Source of the DNA: Saccharopolyspora indica
GTDB taxonomy: Bacteria; Actinomycetota; Actinomycetes; Mycobacteriales; Pseudonocardiaceae
DNA length: 64,000 nucleotides
Assembly (NCBI RefSeq): GCF_027853965.1
Contig: NZ_JAQGLB010000002.1
Span: forward strand, 62,001 to 126,000
Reading direction: 5' to 3'
Position 1 is the stretch's first letter; every line of letters begins with the position of its first letter. Positions 16,998 to 23,183 of the stretch are shown here, one piece after another. The translations under genes were made by a program, and so were the position numbers. The notes beneath the pieces are model-generated. The model ran no database searches and was not told where the DNA came from. It saw nothing but the letters and a program-made list of their open reading frames with translations.

Positions 16998-18473
16998 GCT
17001 TCGGCCGGATCGAACCTCGGCGAGTTCGTCGACTGCCAGCCGTTCGGCAGGGGCTGTTGCCGGGCGAGCCAGGCTGACCAGCACGTTTACCGCGATGTTC
17101 GTCACTAGTCCGATCAGGCCGGCGTTGATGCCGAGCCACGGATCGTTCCCGGTGCTGACGAGCACCGCCACGACGACCACACCCACCACGAGTCCGCTCG
17201 CTGCTCCTGCGACCGTCATTCGCTTCCACAGCAGGCTGATCAGCACCACTGGCAGCAGCTGCGCCAAACCTTGGTAGGAGAGCACCGAGAGCTGTACCAG
17301 CGTGCTCGGCGAGATGAAGGTGAACAGCAAGGCGACCAAGCCGACGAGGAACGTCACCAGCTGCGCGAGTCGCTTCTGGTGAGGAGCGGTCCGCGGATGC
17401 ACTCCCAGCACCGAACGGCCCCACATCGTCCCGATCACGAGCATGAAGACAGCCATCGGGACGATCGATGAGAGAGCTCCGGCGACACCGACCAGCCCGA
17501 CCATCCACGCAGGCATGGAATCGACGACGAGCTCGAACATGGCGAGGTTCGAATCGCTCAATCCCGGAACCACGAACACCGCGGCCAGCCCCAGGAGGAT
17601 GGGGACGAACAGCAAGACCTGGTAGAAGGGCATGATGATCGCGTTGCGCCGGAGCACACCGGGGTTCTTCGCACCGAGGTAACCGGCGACCGTCGTCGGG
17701 AAGATCGTGTAGACAACGCCGTTGAGCAGTCCCGTGGTGGCGAACCACAGCATCCCCAGGGACTCCTTGCCCTGGCCCGGCAGAACGAGCCATTGTGGAC
17801 GTTCGGCGACGAGACGATCCAACATCGGGCCGATCCCGCCGAAGTAGTGCACGGGAACGTAGATGAAGACCGCCAGCAGGGTGATGATCACCAGGCTGTC
17901 CTTGAGGATCGACACCCATGCGCTGCCGCGCAGCCCGGAGAAGATGATGAACGCCTCGGTCACCACGAAGGCGATGAGGTAGCCGGTCCCCAAGCTGATC
18001 GTTCCGTAGCTGATCGTGGAGACGACGACGCCCATTCCCGTGATCTGGAGCTGGATGTACGGCAGCAGGAAGACGGTGGTCAGGACCGCCACAGCCGCGC
18101 CGAACCAGGGTGAGTCGAAGCGGAACGAAGTGATGTCGGTGATGTTGTGCAGGTTGTTGCGGTGGGCGTAGTGCCACAGGATCGGGCCGATGATGTAGCC
18201 GACGGCGAAGCCGATCGCCAGGTAGGCGGGCAAGTAGAACACCGGCATGCCGTAGTCGTAGGACCAACCCGCCGCACCGAGGTAGCTGAAGCTCGTGTAG
18301 GTCTCACCGGCCATGAGCACGAAGATCAGCACCACGCCGAGGCTCCGGCCGCCGACCGACCATTCGGCCAGGTTCGCCCGATCCCGCCCGCGTAGCGAGA
18401 GGAGGCCCAGAACGATCGTGCCGATCATGAACACGCCGAACACGCCGATGGAGACCACAGCGTTCGAGCTCAT
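16995..18473 (-). CDS. Sodium/solute symporter (SSS family, MctP-like)
   Basis: 492 residues with about 13 membrane helices. SSS signatures include GGRSLG near residue 41, MAGETYTSFSYLGAAGW (helix 2 region) and the LSSIVPMAVFMLVIGTMWGR stretch. Likely substrates are monocarboxylates or other organic anions carried with sodium; the exact one cannot be told. The ATG overlaps the stop of the upstream DUF3311 gene (ATGA), so the two are translationally coupled. The stop lies inside a repeat copy. Confidence 0.9.
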   Translation of the reverse strand: MSSNAVVSIGVFGVFMIGTIVLGLLSLRGRDRANLAEWSVGGRSLGVVLIFVLMAGETYTSFSYLGAAGWSYDYGMPVFYLPAYLAIGFAVGYIIGPILWHYAHRNNLHNITDITSFRFDSPWFGAAVAVLTTVFLLPYIQLQITGMGVVVSTISYGTISLGTGYLIAFVVTEAFIIFSGLRGSAWVSILKDSLVIITLLAVFIYVPVHYFGGIGPMLDRLVAERPQWLVLPGQGKESLGMLWFATTGLLNGVVYTIFPTTVAGYLGAKNPGVLRRNAIIMPFYQVLLFVPILLGLAAVFVVPGLSDSNLAMFELVVDSMPAWMVGLVGVAGALSSIVPMAVFMLVIGTMWGRSVLGVHPRTAPHQKRLAQLVTFLVGLVALLFTFISPSTLVQLSVLSYQGLAQLLPVVLISLLWKRMTVAGAASGLVVGVVVVAVLVSTGNDPWLGINAGLIGLVTNIAVNVLVSLARPATAPAERLAVDELAEVRSGRS

Positions 18474-18697
18474 TCGGAATCACCCCGATCGCGATCCCTG
18501 TCAGCCCGCCACAGCGGATCCTTACGCGCCGCGAGCCAGATGCAAGCAGGGGTGAGCAAGGTTGCCACCAGCATCCAGAACATGAAGAAAGGCAGGCCCA
18601 GAACGACCGGATCGACCCTGTTGTACAGCGGAAGGGCCACCAGGTAGAGCAGGACCGGCCCTGTGAGCCACCACAGCGATTTGCGTTTCTTCAGCAC
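18470..18697 (-). CDS. DUF3311 small membrane protein, symporter partner
   Basis: 75 residues from GTG 18697, with GGAGGG upstream. Two membrane helices (WLTGPVLLYLVALPLYN and FFMFWMLVATLLTPACIWLA) joined by a short Asp-containing loop are the hallmark of DUF3311, which regularly precedes SSS symporters of this type. It overlaps the symporter start by 4 bp. It probably aids assembly or function of the carrier, by analogy with the DUF485/ActP pair at 26895. Confidence 0.85.
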   Translation of the reverse strand: MLKKRKSLWWLTGPVLLYLVALPLYNRVDPVVLGLPFFMFWMLVATLLTPACIWLAARKDPLWRADRDRDRGDSE

Positions 18698-19193
18698 TAG
18701 TCCCTCCGAGGACCGCATCCCAACACGGCGAGAAAGCTTCGACGGGTGACAGGAAGGTTCCCTTGCTCGCACCGCACCACGCCAGGGGACGTCGGGTTCG
18801 TCACGAAGTCTGCAACGGGAAGGACGGCGAAGCCAACCAGGCTCCTGGGACCGACTCGTCCTATCGGATGCATGCGTCGCGCAAGGCACGGTGCCCGGAT
18901 GCAGCGAGACGGTTGACTGCGATGTGTCGACATCATCAGTCGTCAGAGCTGTTTCGGGCATGCGGTGGCAGAGGTCGCCGATGGGCACCGACGGCGACCA
19001 CTTTCCCGCCCTGAACCGTCAAAGCAGGTAGTGGGTGATCGGCCTGCGGCTGGTCAGCCATGACTGTCCGTTCAGCTGTGACCAGCACTGGCCGTTGTCC
19101 GGTGGTATCCACGGCACCTCCACCGACTGCTGTCGATGCATGGCATCGTGCCTGCTGTCACCTCTGGGCACCAGACGTTTGTTGCCTGCAACC
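18698..19193. other. Intergenic region, no gene seen
   Basis: About 496 bp upstream of the symporter operon and downstream of the AbiEi-like gene. It holds one repeat copy (18747-18770). The rest shows no convincing ORF and may include the decayed 3' part of the AbiEi-like gene, which ends unusually early. Confidence 0.6.
18747..18770 (+). repeat. Dispersed 24-bp repeat, single copy
   Basis: Single copy of the CTTGCTCGC variant, 50 bp upstream of the DUF3311 start and in the sense orientation for minus-strand transcripts. Confidence 0.9.
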
Positions 19194-19859
19194 TCAAGCA
19201 GCAGTGCGTTGCACCGTGTTGGCTGGTCGTGCTGGACTCGCTGCGAGCCCGGGCAGAGGCGTCGTGCCGCCCTGAAAGGTGCGCAGGATCGCGCGTGGCA
19301 CTGCTGTGCCTCGCCGGCAGCCGAGCTCCATTTCAGTGATCAGGTCGTTGAGCTTGCAGCGGGTCTCCTTGCGGATCGCGTCGTGGAGCAGTCGTTGGGT
19401 GAATGCCCGGGTGCGGAAAGTTCGGGCACCATCCATCACTGCCCGAACTGGCGGGGCTACCGGAATCCCGTTCACGTAGGTGGGTTCCGGAAGCCTGGTG
19501 GTGCGTTCGAATCGCGTACCGGTGTAGCTCTGGATCTTCCGGCCGTGCGGGATCAGCACGTGCACTTCCACGTCGTTGGGTGAGGTTGTGATCCCATGCA
19601 GGTGGGCAGCCACGAGGCCGGTGACCACGGCACCTGGACCGGCACGAAGCAGCGCAGCTTGGATGCGATCGTGAACCGTCGGCGGCCCAGGTGCGACCAG
19701 CACCACGCCAGGAGCGAGGCGCGTCCAGGGGCCGTCGGCGCGGGCACGTCGATACGTCGTTGACTGGGAGATCCCGAGCTTCTCGATTTCCACGACGCGG
19801 TACACCCGTCGCTGGAAACGCGATTCGATTGCGTTGGTCGTTTTCTGCATGCTCTGCAA
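19194..19859 (-). CDS. AbiEi-like antitoxin-domain protein, probably C-terminally truncated
   Basis: About 221 residues. TTG 19859 has GGAGG eight bases upstream; ATG 19850 is an alternative. The N-terminus is a winged-helix module (VEIEKLGISQSTTYRRA) followed by RLAPGVVLVAPGPP, then GAVVTGLVAAHLHGI, the pattern of the many actinobacterial proteins annotated as type IV AbiEi-family antitoxin with a DUF559-like nuclease-fold C-terminus. Those are usually about 290-330 residues. Here the similarity stops near residue 195 (RRGTAVPRAIL) and the last 25 residues look unrelated, so the C-terminal domain seems lost. No toxin gene is adjacent. Confidence 0.65.
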   Translation of the reverse strand: MQSMQKTTNAIESRFQRRVYRVVEIEKLGISQSTTYRRARADGPWTRLAPGVVLVAPGPPTVHDRIQAALLRAGPGAVVTGLVAAHLHGITTSPNDVEVHVLIPHGRKIQSYTGTRFERTTRLPEPTYVNGIPVAPPVRAVMDGARTFRTRAFTQRLLHDAIRKETRCKLNDLITEMELGCRRGTAVPRAILRTFQGGTTPLPGLAASPARPANTVQRTAA

Positions 19860-19947
19860 TATCCGACCTCCGCAGCTCATGGTCCGGGAGGTTTCTCGGT
19901 TCTGGTCCCGTGTCGGGCACCTGAATCCTCGATCGGTGAGCTATGAG

Positions 19948-20001
19948 GTGAGCATGGGAACCTTCCTCTCACCAGCCTGACAGGAAGGTTCCCATGCTCG
20001 G
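19948..20001. repeat. Dispersed 24-bp repeat pair in a divergent promoter region
   Basis: 19948-19971 (-) and 19978-20001 (+), 6 nt apart, form a hairpin between the divergent genes at 19859 and 20088. This is one of only two divergent gaps with repeats. Confidence 0.9.
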
Positions 20002-20087
20002 CCCGACTGCACACGTGGTCCTGGTTTGGGTGGTAATCAACAGCTTGAGCCAAGGTGGTTCTCAGGTTCGCGGGGCAGGCTCGGTGC

Positions 20088-21383
20088 ATGACGACGAGCA
20101 GAGGCCCCGGCGAAATGCCGGAACACGGTGGTCCTGAGCGTGACTTCGCTTCGGGAGGGGGATCCGTAGGCGGACACGAGAGCGCTGCTGCGGCTCATCC
20201 GATTCCAGGTGTCTCTCCTGGCCAGCCGCTTACAGCTGAACGTCGACGGTGGGGAGCTCTGGTCGCCGTTGCGCTGGTGGCGGGCGTTATCGGAGGTGGC
20301 GTCGGGTTGGGCGGCGGGATGTTGCTCGCGGACTCGGGTAGCTCGTCGGCCGTGTTGTCCCAGCACGATCCTGTGACCGGAACTCAGGTGAATGCGGAGA
20401 ACGGAACGGTGCAGTTCGCGGCGAGCAAGACCTCTGCGAGCACAGTGGACATCGCCGTTCGCTCGGGGCGTAGCGGTGCTGAAGGAACCGGTGTCATTCT
20501 GACTCCGGACGGCTACGTGCTGACCAACAACCACGTGGTCGACGGCGGCGGTCAGATCGCTGTCACACTGCCAGACGGAACGGTCAAGAGCGCGCAGGTC
20601 GTCGGCACGTCACCGTCCTACGACCTCGCTGTGATCAAGCTTGATGGTGCTACTGGACTCACCCCTGCTGAGCTCGGCAAATCTTCCTCCCTGACCGTCG
20701 GGCAGCAGGTGGTCGCCATCGGGTCTCCGCTCGGGCTGGAGGGGACCGTCACGTCCGGAATCGTCAGCGCCATGAACCGCACGGTGGAAGCCAAGGGCGA
20801 CAACGGCCAGCCCGTCATCTACAACGGCATCCAGACCGATGCGTCGATCAACTCGGGCAACTCGGGCGGACCGCTGGTCAACTTGGACGGCCAGGTGATC
20901 GGGATCAACTCGGCCATCCTCTCCAGCGGGCAGAACTCGGGGAACATCGGATTGGGTTTCGCGATCCCGATCGACACCGCCAGCCGGGTGGCCAACGAGC
21001 TCATCAACGGCGGTGTGGCGACCAAGCCCCAGCTGGGAGTCACCGGAACCGACAGCGGCACCGGTGCAGCATCGGTCAGCTCCGTCGTATCCGGATCTGC
21101 AGCGGAGCAAGCCGGTATCAAGGCCGGTGAAACGGTCACCAAGGTCAACGGGCGCAACGTCAGCAGCTTCGCCGATCTCGTCGCCCAGATCAGCGCGAAC
21201 GCACCCGGGGCGAAGGTCACCCTCACCGTGACCGATGCTCAGGGCAACAATCCGCGCGATGTCGAGGTCACCTTGGGCAGCCAGCAGGACAAGGCTCCGC
21301 AAACCACGGGCCAAACCGACTCCGGCTACGAACAGCAGGACCCCTACGGCTCACCTTACGGCTCGGTTCCCGGTGGGCGCTGA
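20088..21383 (+). CDS. Membrane-anchored HtrA/DegP-type serine protease with PDZ domain
   Basis: About 431 residues. A cytoplasmic N-terminal stretch of 55 residues is followed by one membrane helix (56-81), so the protease domain faces outward. The trypsin-like triad is clear: His149 (TNNHVVDG), Asp179 (SPSYDLAVIKL) and Ser259 (NSGNSGGPL). One PDZ domain spans about residues 315-410. A Gly/Pro/Tyr-rich tail ends the protein. Such proteases degrade misfolded envelope proteins or act in stress signalling. I chose ATG 20088; GTG 20055 would add 11 residues without better context. Confidence 0.9.
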   Translation: MTTSRGPGEMPEHGGPERDFASGGGSVGGHESAAAAHPIPGVSPGQPLTAERRRWGALVAVALVAGVIGGGVGLGGGMLLADSGSSSAVLSQHDPVTGTQVNAENGTVQFAASKTSASTVDIAVRSGRSGAEGTGVILTPDGYVLTNNHVVDGGGQIAVTLPDGTVKSAQVVGTSPSYDLAVIKLDGATGLTPAELGKSSSLTVGQQVVAIGSPLGLEGTVTSGIVSAMNRTVEAKGDNGQPVIYNGIQTDASINSGNSGGPLVNLDGQVIGINSAILSSGQNSGNIGLGFAIPIDTASRVANELINGGVATKPQLGVTGTDSGTGAASVSSVVSGSAAEQAGIKAGETVTKVNGRNVSSFADLVAQISANAPGAKVTLTVTDAQGNNPRDVEVTLGSQQDKAPQTTGQTDSGYEQQDPYGSPYGSVPGGR

Positions 21384-21389
21384 GCGTGC

Positions 21390-21438
21390 GCGAGCATGGG
21401 AACCTTCCTCGCGATGACAGGAAGGTTCCCATGCTTTC
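21390..21438. repeat. Dispersed 24-bp repeat pair at a convergent junction
   Basis: 21390-21413 (-) and 21415-21438 (+) are 1 nt apart, between the stop of the HtrA gene (21383) and the stop of cvnD (21445). Each copy is sense for its neighbouring gene. Confidence 0.95.
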
Positions 21439-21444
21439 AGCCGT

Positions 21445-22050
21445 TCAAGCGGTGCGTTGGAGCCACCACTTCATGGCGTACTCGACGAGGGTGATGAGCG
21501 CCTGCTGGGTGGAGCCGCGGTTGCGGGCGTCGCACGTGACGATCGGCACGTCGGCCGGGATCGCGATTGCCTCGCGGACTTCTTCGACGCGGTGGCGCAG
21601 CATGCCGTCGAAGCAGTTCAGGCCGACGATGTAGGGCAGTCGGCGGTCTTCGAAGAAGTCGATGGCCGAGAAGCAGTCCGCCAGTCGCCGGGTGTCCACG
21701 AGCACCACGGCGCCGATCGCGCCGCGCACCAGGTCGTCCCACATGAACCAGAACCGCTGCTGGCCGGGTGTTCCGAACAGGTAGAGGATCAGGTCGGTGT
21801 CCAGGGAGAGCCGGCCGAAGTCCATCGCCACCGTGGTGGTGTTCTTGTTCGGGGTGGCGTGCAGATCGTCGATGCCGCTGCTCGCTTCGGTCATCACGGC
21901 CTCGGTCGTCAGGGGCACGATTTCCGACACCGACCCGACGAACGTCGTCTTGCCGACGCCGAAGCCGCCTGCGACGACGATCTTCGCCGAGGTCGCGGTT
22001 GTGGGCCTGGTGGTGGGGTGCCCAGGTCGAGATCGCGTTTCGGGGGTCAT
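21445..22050 (-). CDS. cvnD: Conservon GTPase-like ATP/GTP-binding protein (CvnD)
   Basis: About 201 residues from ATG 22050 (TTG 22059 is possible). P-loop GGFGVGKTT at residues 28-36, switch-like GTPGQQRFWFMWDDLVRGA, and a guanine-specificity-like NCFD later. It is the last gene of a four-gene conservon (kinase, roadblock, DUF742, GTPase). In Streptomyces such modules act as membrane-associated, G-protein-like signalling complexes affecting development and metabolism. It is likely regulated with the upstream genes by cotranscription. Confidence 0.92.
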   Translation of the reverse strand: MTPETRSRPGHPTTRPTTATSAKIVVAGGFGVGKTTFVGSVSEIVPLTTEAVMTEASSGIDDLHATPNKNTTTVAMDFGRLSLDTDLILYLFGTPGQQRFWFMWDDLVRGAIGAVVLVDTRRLADCFSAIDFFEDRRLPYIVGLNCFDGMLRHRVEEVREAIAIPADVPIVTCDARNRGSTQQALITLVEYAMKWWLQRTA

Positions 22051-22119
22051 TTCTGCCAACCTCAGTTGTCGTGTCGAGCTGGTGTCCTGCGCTGCGCCAC
22101 GAGGCCCGCGCCGGAGGAG

Positions 22120-22701
22120 TCAGAGTCGGCGGAGACCGCTCAGAACCCTCTCCATCAACATGAAGTGCGATGTGGTGCCGGATTCGCTGACCGTTTGGTG
22201 CACCGTGACCAGCCCCAGATCGGCCATGTCGCCGACCAGGACCTTCGCCACGCCCAGCGGAACACCGAGCAGCGCTCCGACCTCGGCCACCGATCGGGGG
22301 TGGCGGCAGATCTCGGCGATCGAGTGGTGCTCGATCCGCTGCAACCGGCTCGGGTGGCAGAACTCGCTGGTCGAGACGAGGGTTTCCAGTTCCAGGCGAT
22401 AGTTCGAGCGAGTCCGCCCACCAGTCCAGGCGTACGGCCGGATGTAGGTGGCCGAGGTCTCCTCCTGCACTGGTTCAGCTGGTTGTGGTGCTTCTTCGGC
22501 CTCCCGAGGCCACGGCGGTTCCGGCACGGGGGGTTGTGCCGGGGCTTGCTGCTCCACCTGTTCTGGCGCGCGTTTGCGCCGACGGCCGCGTCGTCCGCTG
22601 TCGAGGGTGAACCGGTTGAAGACCTCGGCGAAGGCGTCCGCCTGGGGTGACTCGTGGTCGTCCCAATGGTGTCGCCCGGATGATTCCGGACCTGTGCTCA
22701 T
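22120..22701 (-). CDS. cvnC: Conservon DUF742 protein (CvnC)
   Basis: 193 residues. An N-terminal low-complexity half (basic RRGRRRKRA, then Pro/Glu-rich) precedes the DUF742 domain from about residue 88: YIRPYAWTGGRTRS, then LETLVST, HSIAEICRHPRSVAEVGALLGVPLGVAKVLV, and the C-terminal MLMERVLSGLRRL. The domain is a winged helix-like unit always found with roadblock and GTPase partners. It lies 7 bp after the roadblock gene. Confidence 0.92.
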   Translation of the reverse strand: MSTGPESSGRHHWDDHESPQADAFAEVFNRFTLDSGRRGRRRKRAPEQVEQQAPAQPPVPEPPWPREAEEAPQPAEPVQEETSATYIRPYAWTGGRTRSNYRLELETLVSTSEFCHPSRLQRIEHHSIAEICRHPRSVAEVGALLGVPLGVAKVLVGDMADLGLVTVHQTVSESGTTSHFMLMERVLSGLRRL

Positions 22702-22708
22702 GCCGTCC

Positions 22709-23149
22709 TCACACTGACTGGCCAGTCATCACCCGACTTGATCCTTGCAGCTGAGAGCGCAGTTCAGGGGTCAGGATCTGTCCGACTCGTTCGACCAGCA
22801 ACGCCATCTCGTAGGCGATGAGGCCCATGTCGCAGTGCGGTGCGGCGAGCACGGTGAGACATGAGCCGTCGCTGATCGCCATCTGCAGCATGAGGCCGCG
22901 TTCCATCTCGACCACGGTTTCGCTCACCGTGCCCGCTTCGAAGCACCTCGCCGCTCCTTGAGTCAGGCTGAGCAGTCCGGATGCGACCGCGGCGAGCTGA
23001 TCGGCGCGATCGGTGGGAAGTTTCGCCGACGCTGTCAGCAGCAGTCCGTCCGCCGAGACCACCACGGCGTGCGCCACGCCGGGGACTCGCTCGGTGAAGT
23101 CGGTGACCAGCCAGCCGAACTGGCTCGGTTGGGAGTTGTTCGCGTTCAT
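22709..23149 (-). CDS. cvnB: Conservon roadblock/LC7 protein (CvnB)
   Basis: 146 residues. Roadblock/LC7 fold: FGWLVTDFTERVPGVAHAVVVSADGLLLTASAKLP, then ADQLAAVASGLLSLTQGAA and a C-terminal YEMALLVERVG. In bacteria these small dimers act as regulators of small GTPases, here of CvnD. It starts 35 bp after the kinase gene, with GGAGGACAGGAAA upstream of the ATG. Confidence 0.93.
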   Translation of the reverse strand: MNANNSQPSQFGWLVTDFTERVPGVAHAVVVSADGLLLTASAKLPTDRADQLAAVASGLLSLTQGAARCFEAGTVSETVVEMERGLMLQMAISDGSCLTVLAAPHCDMGLIAYEMALLVERVGQILTPELRSQLQGSSRVMTGQSV

Positions 23150-23183
23150 TGGCGTTTCCTGTCCTCCTCACTGACGCGGGTTG

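Noticed and set aside
19035-19583. Plus-strand open frames across the AbiEi-like gene
   Set aside because: They are antisense to a gene with recognisable family motifs and show Cys/Ser/Arg-rich composition.
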